The translations under genes were made by a program, and so were the position numbers. A DNA stretch of 64,000 bases from Planococcus soli. Its GTDB lineage: Bacteria; Bacillota; Bacilli; Bacillales_A; Planococcaceae. The notes beneath the pieces were generated by a model, which saw only the letters and a program-made list of their open reading frames with translations, had not been told where the DNA came from and did not search any database. The stretch covers positions 124,001 to 188,000 of the forward strand of contig NZ_WXYN01000007.1 of NCBI RefSeq assembly GCF_016881065.1. The letters run 5' to 3'. Below are positions 53,479-61,736 of this stretch, in pieces (the first letter of the stretch is position 1; each line of letters opens with the position of its first letter).

Positions 53479-53757
53479 GGAATGACCGCGGTACCACCTC
53501 TTGTTAAAGCTGACAAAGCTTTCACTTGATCCCTGATAACGTGGGGAAACGGATTCTTCTACTAGTCATTCAAAGAATCACTCATAAGCCCATTCACGCA
53601 GACACCCCGCCAGTTTCCACCTGCCACTGGCTCTCTTTGAGAGGTTGGTCTGTGCTACTCTTCTTACTCATCGATTTAGCTCTGCTCTGCTGTGCTCTAC
53701 TGGAATTCGGCGGTGTCGCTTCCGACCCCTTCAACCGCAATCCGTACATAAAAGGTT
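53434..53757 (-). ncRNA. T-box riboswitch, tryptophan specifier
   Basis: The minus-strand leader has the conserved T-box AGGTGGTACCGCGG at 53499-53486, a stem I region and a terminator. In the specifier loop, GAATGGGC gives codon UGG (53592-53590), that is tRNA-Trp. It is about 320 bases long and ends about 85 bases before trpE. Confidence 0.9.
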
Positions 53758-53763
53758 GTGCCC

Positions 53764-53792
53764 ATCTTATTCAATTTGAGCCTGTTTGTCAA
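53764..53792 (-). promoter_or_regulatory. SigA promoter of the T-box/trpEG transcript
   Basis: TTGACA and TAAGAT on the minus strand are exactly 17 bases apart; the start is expected near 53757. Confidence 0.8.
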
Positions 53793-53843
53793 CTAAAAAC
53801 ATTACTTATTTAGATAATTCTGTATTTACCAACTAGATTAAGG

Positions 53844-53866
53844 TATAAATAAAGTAAGCGTTTTTA
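53844..53866 (+). promoter_or_regulatory. Candidate -10 and cre site of the sugar ABC operon
   Basis: TATAAA at 53844-53849 is followed by AGTAAGCGTTTTTA at 53853-53866, which fits the CcpA site TGTAANCGNTNNCA with two mismatches. The -35 is not clear. Confidence 0.4.
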
Positions 53867-53894
53867 ACTTTTAAAATAGAGGGAGGACAAGACG

Positions 53895-55154
53895 ATGAAA
53901 AATCATTCATTCTTAACACCAGGGATTTTAGCCTTAGGTTTGCTGCTTACCGGCTGCGCTGGTGAAAGTACAAGCGATACAAGCAACGAAGGCGGAGAAG
54001 ACAGCACCCAGATCAGCTTTATTCACTGGAGAGGCGAAGACAAAGCTGTATTGGATGATATCATTGCCCAATTTGAAGAAGAGAATCCCGATATTTCAGT
54101 GGAAATGACTATTTATCCATCTGAGCAATACCAGTCTACCGGCCAACGCCTGCTTCAGGATGGCTCGACCGGAGATGTCTTTACATCCTTCCCTGGTGCA
54201 CAATTCGAAGCGATTGCCAGTGCCGGCTTATTTGAAGATTTGAGTGGAGAGGATTTTGTTTCCAATTTTGACGAAGAACTGATCACTGTTGGACAAAAAG
54301 ACGACGCTCAACTCGCACTTCCTTATCAGTTGGTTTTCAATATGCCTGTTTACAACAAAGGCATGTTTGAAGAATTGGGCTTGGAAGTACCGAAAAGCTG
54401 GACCGAGTTTCAGGAAATGGCTGACACACTTCTTGAAAACGACATTACGCCCATCGCCTTTCCCGGAGCCGATATCGGCCCTAACCAATTTATGAACAGC
54501 ATGATGATGAACAACGCACCCGATGAAGATATTTTCGAAAAACTTCAAAATGGCGAAGAAACACTTACCAACGAATGGTGGGTCAAGACCTTGGAGGATT
54601 TCCAGCTGCTTGAACAAAATGGCTATATCCAGGACGATGCACTCGGCACCTCTCAGGATTCCGCAATGGCGATGGTCGCCAATGAAGAAGCTGCTATGCT
54701 TGCAACAGGATCTTACCATATGTCCGCTCTGCTTGGACTGAACCCTGATCTTCAGCTCGATCTGATGGCACCGATCACAGTTGAAGAAAGTGAAGCTGTG
54801 TATGAAGGCATCAACACTGCCACTTTCATGTTGGCTGTCAACAGCCAGTCGGAGAAAAAAGAGCAGGCAAAAGAGTTTATCGCATTCCTCAGCCAGCCTG
54901 AAATTGCTTCCCAATACGCCAATGAAACCGGCCAGCATTTGACGGTCAATGACGTGGAATACGAATCAGAAGTGCTGCAGAATACAGCTTATTGGATCGA
55001 TGAAAGAACAACCCGGTTCCAGCCGCGCTTCCTGATCACCAACGCCCAAATTGAGGCAGCAGTGCTTGGGTCCATCGAAAACGTACTGGGCGGAGCAGAC
55101 CCGATGACGGCCGCTGAAGAAGCGCAGCAGCTCGTAGACGAAAACAGGGAATAA
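53895..55154 (+). CDS. Sugar ABC transporter substrate-binding lipoprotein
   Basis: A 419-residue SBP_bac_1 (MalE/MsmE-like) lipoprotein. The signal peptide ends at the lipobox LLTGCAGE, followed by a Ser/Asp/Glu linker. The lobes show GDKAVLDDIIAQFEEENPDI-type opening (residue order EDKAVLDD) and the C-terminal hinge around AKEFIAFLSQPEIASQY. It binds an oligosaccharide or glycoside outside the membrane. Two MalF/MalG-type permeases follow at once. An upstream cre-like site fits glucose repression. Confidence 0.88.
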   Translation: MKNHSFLTPGILALGLLLTGCAGESTSDTSNEGGEDSTQISFIHWRGEDKAVLDDIIAQFEEENPDISVEMTIYPSEQYQSTGQRLLQDGSTGDVFTSFPGAQFEAIASAGLFEDLSGEDFVSNFDEELITVGQKDDAQLALPYQLVFNMPVYNKGMFEELGLEVPKSWTEFQEMADTLLENDITPIAFPGADIGPNQFMNSMMMNNAPDEDIFEKLQNGEETLTNEWWVKTLEDFQLLEQNGYIQDDALGTSQDSAMAMVANEEAAMLATGSYHMSALLGLNPDLQLDLMAPITVEESEAVYEGINTATFMLAVNSQSEKKEQAKEFIAFLSQPEIASQYANETGQHLTVNDVEYESEVLQNTAYWIDERTTRFQPRFLITNAQIEAAVLGSIENVLGGADPMTAAEEAQQLVDENRE

Positions 55155-55158
55155 TGAG

Positions 55159-56034
55159 ATGAAAATTTCTAAATCCATCTACTTATTCTTTTTACCAGGG
55201 CTTCTGCTCTATACTCTTTTCTTTGTTTATCCAACAGTCAGCGCATTGTTTTATTCGTTTACCGATTGGGATGGCCTCAGCCAAAGTTTTCAATTTGTCG
55301 GCATCGATAATTATGAACGTGCCTTTACTGGAGACACAATTTTCCGGAAGAGCATCGGCAATAACCTGAAATTTATGCTTGTTGTTGTGGTCTTCCAAAC
55401 ACTCGTTGCTTTGGCTTTCGCCTTGATTGTCCTGAAAAATAACAAGACCACGATCTTTTTGCGTGCATTATATTTTTTCCCGACCATTTTGTCTTCGGTC
55501 TCAGTCGCCTTTATCTGGTCGTTTATTTACGATCCGTCTCTTGGCATCCTGAACCAGCTGTTGGAACTGGTCGGACTTGGATTCCTTGCTCAAAACTGGC
55601 TTGGAAACGCTGATATCGCTATCTATTCCCTTGCTGTGACGCAAGTTTGGTTCCATGCAGGACAAATGCTCATCATTTTCGTAGCAGGCTTACAGGCGAT
55701 TCCAGACGAGCTGTATGAAGTGGCGAAAATAGAAGGCGCCAACAAATGGCAGACGTTCCGTACTGTGACGTGGCCCTTACTGGCACCTTCCGCCACAATT
55801 GTCATTGCCTATACCACTATCCAGTCGTTTAAAGCATTCGATCTGGTCTTTGCGATGACAGGAGGAGGGCCGAATAATTCAACCGAAATTGTAGCCACCT
55901 ATATTTTCGATATCGCCTTCAGAAGCTATCAATTCGGCTATGCGAGCGCCATTTCGGTTATTTTCATGATTATCATCGCCATCATTACCTTCCTGCAGTT
56001 CAAAGCCCTGCGTTCTGACCGTATTTCTTATTAA
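55159..56034 (+). CDS. Sugar ABC permease, MalF type
   Basis: A 291-residue permease with six membrane helices. The EAA loop reads EVAKIEGANKWQTFRTVTWPLLAP near residues 194-217 (core EVAKIEGANKWQ), where the ATPase docks. Start ATG 55159 is five bases after the binding-protein stop, with AGGGAATAATGAG upstream. It pairs with the next permease. Confidence 0.9.
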   Translation: MKISKSIYLFFLPGLLLYTLFFVYPTVSALFYSFTDWDGLSQSFQFVGIDNYERAFTGDTIFRKSIGNNLKFMLVVVVFQTLVALAFALIVLKNNKTTIFLRALYFFPTILSSVSVAFIWSFIYDPSLGILNQLLELVGLGFLAQNWLGNADIAIYSLAVTQVWFHAGQMLIIFVAGLQAIPDELYEVAKIEGANKWQTFRTVTWPLLAPSATIVIAYTTIQSFKAFDLVFAMTGGGPNNSTEIVATYIFDIAFRSYQFGYASAISVIFMIIIAIITFLQFKALRSDRISY

Positions 56035-56043
56035 CAAAAGCAG

Positions 56044-56925
56044 ATGATACTGGGCATTAAAATAAAAGAGCAAAAAGTTACAATTTCTCAAGCTTTAAGA
56101 AAGGTGGGCAACAGCTTGTTCTTCCGAAGGTTTTCTTTACTCATCTATGCACTGCTGATTTTAGTCCCTTTGCTGATTGTAGTCCTGACTTCCATGAAAA
56201 CGATTCAGGAGACGTTCAGAAATCCGCTGGGCTTGCCGGAGGCTGGCATCCAGTTCGGGAATTATACAGCGATCTTCCAGGAACAGACAATGTCCGGCTA
56301 TTTCATGAACAGTGCGATTGTCACTTTGTTTTCCGTGTCTTTAACGCTGTTTTTTGCATCACTGATCGCCTACGGCATAATTCGGCTCAATAATTGGATC
56401 GGAAATTCCATATTTATCCTGTTCACACTTGGTATGATGGTTCCGGCACAGGTCAGTATGATACCGCTTTACTCGCTGATGCTCGATCTTAGCCTGACCA
56501 ACAGCTTAATTGGATTGATTCTTGTTAATATCTCCACTACTATGCCAATTGCCGTCTTTATCTTGACCGGATTTATGAAAACCTTGCCAAGGGAATTATT
56601 TGAAGCTTCAACAATAGACGGGGCTGGGAACTGGAAAATCTACTCCAAGGTGGCTATCCCATTGTCGCTGCCATCCTTGTCGGCTACCGCTATTTTCCTG
56701 TTTGTGATGCACTGGAACGACTTGCTCTATCCTTTGCTGTTTATCACGGACAATGCTTACAAAACCCTGCCGCTCGCATTGCTGGAGTTTCAGGGCGAAT
56801 ACTCGACCAACTACCCCATGCTCTTTACAGGCGTCATTATTGCTTCGGCGCCTATGGTCATCGCCTATGTTTTCCTGCAGCGCTACTTTGTTGCAGGCAT
56901 GACCGCTGGTGCTGTAAAAGGATAA
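56044..56925 (+). CDS. Sugar ABC permease, MalG type
   Basis: A 293-residue permease with six membrane helices. The EAA loop is EASTIDGAGNWKIYSKVAIPLSLPS (core EASTIDGAGNW). The ATG at 56044 has only a weak AGCAG site; translational coupling to the previous gene is likely. No ATPase gene follows, so a shared MsmX-like ATPase elsewhere must energise the system. A strong terminator ends the operon. Confidence 0.88.
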   Translation: MILGIKIKEQKVTISQALRKVGNSLFFRRFSLLIYALLILVPLLIVVLTSMKTIQETFRNPLGLPEAGIQFGNYTAIFQEQTMSGYFMNSAIVTLFSVSLTLFFASLIAYGIIRLNNWIGNSIFILFTLGMMVPAQVSMIPLYSLMLDLSLTNSLIGLILVNISTTMPIAVFILTGFMKTLPRELFEASTIDGAGNWKIYSKVAIPLSLPSLSATAIFLFVMHWNDLLYPLLFITDNAYKTLPLALLEFQGEYSTNYPMLFTGVIIASAPMVIAYVFLQRYFVAGMTAGAVKG

Positions 56926-56928
56926 CTA

Positions 56929-56966
56929 AAAGGACGGCCTGCTCATTAAAGAGCAGGCCGTCCTTT
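56929..56966. terminator. Terminator of the sugar ABC operon, first copy
   Basis: AAAGGACGGCCTGCTC/GAGCAGGCCGTCCTTT with loop ATTAAA. An almost identical hairpin lies at 57487-57526. Confidence 0.9.
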
Positions 56967-57031
56967 CAGACTGTAGATAAAATCTACCCAAAATGAATAA
57001 TAGTGTAACATCTCAACCGGTCCGGCCACTT

Positions 57032-57398
57032 CGCTTTCCGTGGGCTCAGCTTCAGCCTCCTCGCTACTTACGTTCCTGCGGGGTCTTCAGCTTTCGCTGT
57101 GCCACAGGAGTCTTCGTGGCCAGCCCGGTTGGGAGCATGCGGCTTTATTCAAAGAGAGAAGCCTGTTCGTCAGTTTCTCCATGACGCTGATTTCGACAAG
57201 CCTGATCATCACCTCACTCCAGGATCTGGAGCGCAAGGCGGCGAAGGGCCAACATGTGCTCCTGCATCGCTGCGCTAGCTTCGTCGCAAAGACTTGGTCT
57301 CGCTAACTTCGACCAATGTCTTTCCTGCGGGATAGCGAAGTGCCGAAATCCACTCGGACCCAAGTCCGAGTTAGTTCGGCGCAAGCCCGCGGAAAGCG
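57032..57398. repeat. Palindrome-bounded non-coding repeat block
   Basis: Ends CGCTTTCCGTGGGCT (57032-57046) and AGCCCGCGGAAAGCG (57384-57398) are inverted, 14 of 15. Inside are GC-rich, hairpin-prone segments of the CTTTCCGCGGG / CCTGCGGGGTCTTC type found between genes in many Bacillales. Frames over it are not genes. Confidence 0.7.
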
Positions 57399-57486
57399 TC
57401 CGCCTGGAGCGCAGGATCCCGTATAAACAAGCTAAAATGAGTATTCATTCTTTGAATTTCATAAATACTCTTTTGTCTATAAGCTT

Positions 57487-57526
57487 AAAGGACGGCCTGC
57501 TCATTGAAGAGCAGGCCGTCCTTTTT
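57487..57526. terminator. Terminator of the DUF2269-like gene, second copy
   Basis: The same 16-base stem as at 56929, loop ATTGAA, with TTTTTT after it. It serves the convergent minus-strand gene ending at 57530. Confidence 0.9.
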
Positions 57527-57529
57527 TCA

Positions 57530-57961
57530 TTACCAAAACATCGGTTTTCCGACCATAAACCAAAGCATCAATAAGAGCAATAAAATATAAATCCATAAGG
57601 AACGGCTGAGTTTCTTGACGAGCAGCAGTTGGCTAACACCTTCACCGCCAAATTGGCGAAGAATAGGCGTAAAAGCGCGCGCCAAGAAAAAAACAGAAGC
57701 AACCATTACGGCGAGCGTACAGACAATCCATGAAGTTCCCCACTCCCATGGTCCTTGCCAAATCAGCAGGATTCCCGTTGCCACCAGTACATGTCCTGCA
57801 TGTTTAACCAGACGAGTAGCCGATTTGAACGTTGTGATATGTGAAACAAGCACATCGCCAGTAGCTGTTTCCATTCGTTTGACTAATGGGAGCAGTACAA
57901 AAAATGGGCCGATGGATAAAACCGCACTTAAAATATGAGCGTAAAGCATGATTGTATACAT
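57530..57961 (-). CDS. DUF2269-like membrane protein
   Basis: A 143-residue protein with four membrane helices: LYAHILSAVLSIGPFFVLLPL at the N-terminus, then HAGHVLVATGILLIWQGP, a third helix around IVCTLAVMVASVFFL and a fourth LWIYILLLLLMLWF. The early histidine and helix spacing resemble DUF2269-type small integral proteins, of unknown function. It is adjacent to an ASCH-domain gene on the same strand (7-base gap). Confidence 0.65.
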   Translation of the reverse strand: MYTIMLYAHILSAVLSIGPFFVLLPLVKRMETATGDVLVSHITTFKSATRLVKHAGHVLVATGILLIWQGPWEWGTSWIVCTLAVMVASVFFLARAFTPILRQFGGEGVSQLLLVKKLSRSLWIYILLLLLMLWFMVGKPMFW

Positions 57962-57968
57962 CGCTTAA

Positions 57969-58316
57969 CTATTCTTTTGCCATTTGGAATTCGTGGACCC
58001 ACACAGTCATTTCGGGCAGCCAAGGCATACCGGGATGGAAGGATAGAATGGACTGCTTGTACTCCTCAACTGTCGCATATCCTTCCCGAAGAATCATTTC
58101 GTCTGTTAACTCACCCAGTGTCTGCTGATATACCTGGTCCACAACAAATTTCTTGTCGTCCAGCACCATGATCTCCCCTATATCTGCGTAACGGCCATTT
58201 CTGCGTGTTGCCGATTTTGTGCCGGCCAGAACTTTTTCCACATCCCGCTTGTTGGTTACAAGCTTTTTGATCGTGCAAGTTTTTGGCGGCAATTGCTGGC
58301 CGTTTTTTTCTGGCAT
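57969..58316 (-). CDS. ASCH-domain protein
   Basis: A 115-residue soluble protein. The core KKLVTNKRDVEKVLAGTKSATRRNGRY (residues about 17-43; key part VLAGTKSATRR) followed by IGEIMVLDDKKFVVDQV is the ASCH fold, a PUA-like barrel thought to bind RNA or a nucleobase. The ATG at 58316 follows AGAGGTGG; the seven-residue upstream extension overlaps that site. It precedes the DUF2269-like gene. Confidence 0.75.
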   Translation of the reverse strand: MPEKNGQQLPPKTCTIKKLVTNKRDVEKVLAGTKSATRRNGRYADIGEIMVLDDKKFVVDQVYQQTLGELTDEMILREGYATVEEYKQSILSFHPGMPWLPEMTVWVHEFQMAKE

Positions 58317-58378
58317 TTTAGTTCCACCTCTCATCATTCTTTTTCAGTATAAGCTTTTCTGCTTCCTAATTCACGGCA

Positions 58379-58410
58379 TAAAAAAAAGCCCTGATGGTAT
58401 CAGGACGAAT
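58379..58410 (-). terminator. Terminator of the SleB-like gene
   Basis: On the minus strand, CCTGAT/ATCAGG is followed by GCTTTTTTTT. Confidence 0.8.
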
Positions 58411-58416
58411 TTTAAA

Positions 58417-59040
58417 TCATTTTGCAAATACGTGTTTGCCGATTTTAGTAATGGTTGTACGTGAGAAAATCCACGTATCCGTCACGCCACTCGGATTATA
58501 GTAATAAGTCGCACCCATTGATGGATCTGAACCCTTAAAAGCTGCTTTCACTGCCTGGTAGGCAGAAGCGTTCGGCTTCAAGTTGTATTGGCCGTCATTT
58601 ATAGCAGTAAACGCATTCCGCTGGAAAATGACATTGTATGTATTGTTTGGAAACGCTGAAGAGTCTAGACGGTTCAAGATGACTGCAGCTACCGCTACTT
58701 GTCCTGTGTAACTTTCCCCACGTGCTTCTCCGTGTACAACGCGTGCCATCATTTCAACTTCCGAAAGTTTCGCGCGCGTCATTGAACCTGTAAATCCTGT
58801 ATCGGGAACATTAAAATCACGCTGAAACTGAATAACTGCATTTTTCGTGATAGAGCCATAGTAGCCGGTAGCTGTTGTATTGAAATAACCCAATTTTTTA
58901 AGCGTTGACTGAAGTTCGGTTACATCTTGTCCGGAAACGCCTTCATGCAAGTCTGGAGAATGCGCTTCTGCAGAGTTTTGAGAAAAACCTATGAATAGAA
59001 CTGTAAATAAGGCAAATACCAATACTTTTAAATTTTTCAT
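58417..59040 (-). CDS. SleB-like cell-wall hydrolase with peptidoglycan-binding domain
   Basis: A 207-residue secreted protein: signal peptide 1-26 (cut after NSAEA), a PG_binding_1 domain at about 32-92 (VTELQSTLKKLGYF, AVIQFQRDF), then a hydrolase_2 domain with the glutamate of HGEARGESYTGQVAVAAVILNR (core HGEARGE). SleB cuts spore cortex as a lytic transglycosylase, but the promoter here is vegetative in type. GAAGGGAGAG precedes the ATG at 59040. So it may act on wall in growing cells, or on cortex by a different control. Confidence 0.8.
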   Translation of the reverse strand: MKNLKVLVFALFTVLFIGFSQNSAEAHSPDLHEGVSGQDVTELQSTLKKLGYFNTTATGYYGSITKNAVIQFQRDFNVPDTGFTGSMTRAKLSEVEMMARVVHGEARGESYTGQVAVAAVILNRLDSSAFPNNTYNVIFQRNAFTAINDGQYNLKPNASAYQAVKAAFKGSDPSMGATYYYNPSGVTDTWIFSRTTITKIGKHVFAK

Positions 59041-59088
59041 GCTTTCTCTCCCTTCTATTCCAAGAATCAACAAAAGATTCTTCTTAAC

Positions 59089-59117
59089 AGTATATAATTG
59101 GAATTGCAAGAATTCAA
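59089..59117 (-). promoter_or_regulatory. SigA promoter of the SleB-like gene
   Basis: TTGAAT and TATACT on the minus strand with a 17-base spacer. The leader has a small hairpin AAGAATC/GATTCTT. Confidence 0.7.
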
Positions 59118-59268
59118 TCCCTCGGACTACTTAAATTCTGATGATTGAATGACCAAAAGTAATAGTTTGTTGATTTTAAGTAAAAAAAGAAGAACAATTC
59201 TTCGGATAAATTAGGCATTTTCGCTTAGAAAATTTTAAAAACAGCAAGTATCCACTTTGCGCCATACC

Positions 59269-59300
59269 TAAAAGGCCATCGAGCAATGCTCGATAGCCTG
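59269..59300 (-). terminator. Terminator of the RibD-C-like reductase
   Basis: On the minus strand, AGGCTATCGAGCA/TGCTCGATGGCCT is followed by TTT. Confidence 0.75.
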
Positions 59301-59311
59301 AAAGATGGAAT

Positions 59312-59842
59312 TTATTTTCTCTCGTAATGCAGCTGCGCAAATTGTCCATACGACTTTACCGACTTAAGCTTTAAAGGGATTTCAAAATCAAGTTCCCGAA
59401 ACAATGGGATCCCTTTTCCAATCAAAGTAGGCGCAATGGAAATGATCCATTCATCGATTAAGTCTTCTTTTAAAAACCCGTGAAGCAGGCTGCTGCCGCC
59501 AATCACCCAAATGTCTTTTCCCGGTTGGGCCTTAAGGTCTTTCGCGAAGCTGGAGATGTCTTGACTCGTAAACTTTACAAACGGATCGTCCTGATGAGCC
59601 GCAGATGTAAAAACGTAACTGGCCAATCCTTGATAGGGAAACGGGCCATCTTCCGCATCCATTACCCAATCATAGGTTCTGCGTCCCATGACTACAGTAT
59701 CGATGGTCTCCATAAATTCAGCATAGCCTGCGTCGCCTTCCCCTTCGACTCTAAACAGCCATTCAAGAGAATCGTCTTCTGTCGCAATATAGCCGTCCAG
59801 ACTGGCCGCAATATAACAGACAATCTTCCTTCTAATCTCCAT
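59312..59842 (-). CDS. Dihydrofolate-reductase-fold protein (RibD C-terminal domain, YyaP type)
   Basis: A 176-residue single RibD_C domain. Blocks: CYIAASLDGYIATEDDS at residues 9-25, TVVMGRRTYDWV and WVIGGSSLLHGFLKEDLIDEW. It is an NADPH-binding protein resembling DHFR, without the deaminase half. YyaP/YwjB-type proteins have no clear substrate. It lies far from the ribD operon and shows no link to riboflavin. GGAGGAAGC precedes the ATG. Confidence 0.8.
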   Translation of the reverse strand: MEIRRKIVCYIAASLDGYIATEDDSLEWLFRVEGEGDAGYAEFMETIDTVVMGRRTYDWVMDAEDGPFPYQGLASYVFTSAAHQDDPFVKFTSQDISSFAKDLKAQPGKDIWVIGGSSLLHGFLKEDLIDEWIISIAPTLIGKGIPLFRELDFEIPLKLKSVKSYGQFAQLHYERK

Positions 59843-59871
59843 GATTGCTTCCTCCTTATAGAATTTTCATT

Positions 59872-59901
59872 AAAAAAGGCCTCAGCATAAAACTGAGACC
59901 A
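59872..59901 (-). terminator. Terminator of the 94-residue gene
   Basis: On the minus strand, GGTCTCAG/CTGAGGCC is followed by TTTTTT. Confidence 0.8.
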
Positions 59902-59906
59902 CTCAT

Positions 59907-60191
59907 TTATTTACTTTCCAATTCTGCCATCGCTTTATGTGTTTGTGGAAAGCCGTTCGCCTGCCATTCGGAACGATAGGCAGAATCCAGCTGGGTCAAT
60001 CCGATTTCCGCTTCGTCCGTATCAGCGTTGACACTTTCTTCACGATCCACTTCAGTACTATTTCTCATGTCATTGTCTTCATAAACCCAGATTTTTTTAG
60101 CTTGGTTTTTTTTGTAGGCAGTCAGCAAAAGAATGCTGCCGGCCATTGCTGCTCCTGTGTAAATAAACTTTTTCGTATTGTTCTTTTTCAT
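59907..60191 (-). CDS. Small membrane-anchored protein, unknown function
   Basis: A 94-residue protein with a basic start (MKKNNTKKF), one hydrophobic segment (residues 10-25, IYTGAAMAGSILLLTA) and an acidic, Asn/Asp/Glu-rich exterior. The C-terminus SEWQANGFPQTHKAMAELE resembles a short conserved tail, but I do not recognise a family. GGAGGGATATC precedes the ATG. It is monocistronic, ending in a terminator. Confidence 0.65.
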   Translation of the reverse strand: MKKNNTKKFIYTGAAMAGSILLLTAYKKNQAKKIWVYEDNDMRNSTEVDREESVNADTDEAEIGLTQLDSAYRSEWQANGFPQTHKAMAELESK

Positions 60192-60349
60192 TGATATCCC
60201 TCCGGTTATCTACATTGTTTCTGTATCTTCTTCAATTCCCTTTTCCCTGAAAATTAATCCTCTTTCCGTGTCCGTCAGACGGCTCGGTTTCGACGAAGAG
60301 AAGTTTATTTGGTAAAGTGAAAAGAAAGAAACTGACTGGAGGCGTTCCA

Positions 60350-60853
60350 ATGAAGAAGATTGTTATTGTTTCAGACACACACATTCCATTCCGCGCCAAG
60401 AAGTTGCCTCAAAAACTATTGGATGCATGCCAAGAGGCTGATTTTATCATCCACGCTGGAGACTGGCAGACATTGGATGTTTATCACGAACTGGCAGCCT
60501 ATGCAGAAATCGATGGCGTCACTGGAAATGTCGATCCGTGGGAAATCCTCGAGAAGTTCGGCAGGAAAAAAATCCTTACTTTCGGGGAGTTAAAAATCGG
60601 TATTGTCCATGGAGACAGCGACAGGAAACCCACTGAACAGCAGGCTTATGACACTTTTGCTGATGAAGGCGTGGACATCATTGTTTTCGGTCATTCCCAT
60701 ACCCCTGTCATGCGGGAAGTTAACGGTGTCACACTGTTTAACCCCGGTTCGCCGACCGATAAGCGCAGACAAGCACAATTTTCCTTTGGCTTGCTGGAAA
60801 TCGGTGATTCATGGGAATTAAAGCATGTCTTTTTCGATAAAGAAAGCAGCTGA
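60350..60853 (+). CDS. YfcE-type metallophosphoesterase
   Basis: A 167-residue calcineurin-like phosphodiesterase. Metal-binding motifs are in order: SDTHIP (D-x-H), HAGDWQ (GD), GNVDPW (GN-x), VHGDSD and FGHSHTP. Length and the short cap fit YfcE/MJ0936-like enzymes that split cyclic or nucleotide phosphodiesters with manganese. The ATG at 60350 follows CTGGAGG; the longer frame from 60317 has no binding site. It ends at a hairpin next to the GAF-STAS gene. Confidence 0.85.
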   Translation: MKKIVIVSDTHIPFRAKKLPQKLLDACQEADFIIHAGDWQTLDVYHELAAYAEIDGVTGNVDPWEILEKFGRKKILTFGELKIGIVHGDSDRKPTEQQAYDTFADEGVDIIVFGHSHTPVMREVNGVTLFNPGSPTDKRRQAQFSFGLLEIGDSWELKHVFFDKESS

Positions 60854-60886
60854 AAAACAGACCTTCTCAATGAAGGTCTGTTTTTT
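60853..60886. terminator. Bidirectional terminator
   Basis: AAAAACAGACCTTC/GAAGGTCTGTTTTT between convergent genes, with the T run on the plus strand. Confidence 0.9.
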
Positions 60887-61736
60887 CTTTGCACTCTTTT
60901 ATCAGCACAAATCCAAGCTGTTTTAATGCCGACTCTAAGTTGGCTTCAATCAGTACATCTTTCAGTGCAGCCGCAAAATGCGGGACTCTCAATGCCATGA
61001 AGGGTTGGATTCCGGTAATAACCGGTGTTACGCCGATCACTTTAAGAATATTGACAAGCTTCAGCAAGTATTCCCCTACGACAGAGTTGATCTGCAAAAC
61101 ACCAGATACATCAATAATCAAATAATCCATTGACTCTTTGCTGCATTTATCAAGCACATGATTGATAATGACCTGTGCCCGCGGCGCCGTAATGTCGCCT
61201 ATCACCGGTACAATAGCTACGCCTTTAGTTACCGGAACTATGGGTGCCGTCAAGGTTTGAATTTGATCGTTCGCTTTTTCCAGTTCCAGTACGTAGGTCA
61301 ACAGCGTCGACATCATTTCGAAAGTAGTAAGCTGTTCTTCAGAAAGCTTGTAGTATCGATCATCTAATCCGCAAATGGTTCCGTAAACAGTCCCGTCATT
61401 GTAATAAACCGGCACTCCAACGAATGTGCCGCTTCCATAATTCGCAGTAATGTCCATAGAGCGGGTCAGCTCGTTTTCAGAAACATCTTCTATAACCAAT
61501 GCAGAAGCGCCATGATTAATGCTTAAGCTGCAAAAAGATTGTGGAAGAGGCATCGAACTGCCTTCTTCAACCAGTTCTTTGCCGGAGTTATGCACTTTAA
61601 TAATATTATTTGTCAGTCCATCATTTTTAGCAATGAATATGGAATTGATTCCAATTTGTTTGCTCAGCAGCCGCAGGATATAAGCGGCCGCCTCATCAAA
61701 GTTACTGAAATTTCGTTTCTTTTGAGTGCTTTCCAC
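60867..61736 (-). CDS. GAF-STAS regulatory protein (RsbR-like)
   Basis: A 289-residue soluble protein with an N-terminal GAF domain (about residues 5-155; FVGVPVYYNDGTVYGTICGLD) and a C-terminal STAS domain (about 165-280; APIVPVTKGVAIVPVIGDI, LIIDVSGVLQINSVVGEYLL). The second block is the RsbR/RsbS phosphorylation loop, with a serine in QINSVVG near the usual threonine. Such proteins feed environmental signals to the SigB stressosome. A SigB-type promoter is present in the next gene. Confidence 0.82.
   Translation of the reverse strand: MESTQKKRNFSNFDEAAAYILRLLSKQIGINSIFIAKNDGLTNNIIKVHNSGKELVEEGSSMPLPQSFCSLSINHGASALVIEDVSENELTRSMDITANYGSGTFVGVPVYYNDGTVYGTICGLDDRYYKLSEEQLTTFEMMSTLLTYVLELEKANDQIQTLTAPIVPVTKGVAIVPVIGDITAPRAQVIINHVLDKCSKESMDYLIIDVSGVLQINSVVGEYLLKLVNILKVIGVTPVITGIQPFMALRVPHFAAALKDVLIEANLESALKQLGFVLIKECKEKTDLH

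Noticed and set aside
56993-57574. Frames of 63-106 codons in the block between the duplicated terminators
   Set aside because: The block is a palindrome-rich repeat; the frames run through inverted repeats and have no start signals.
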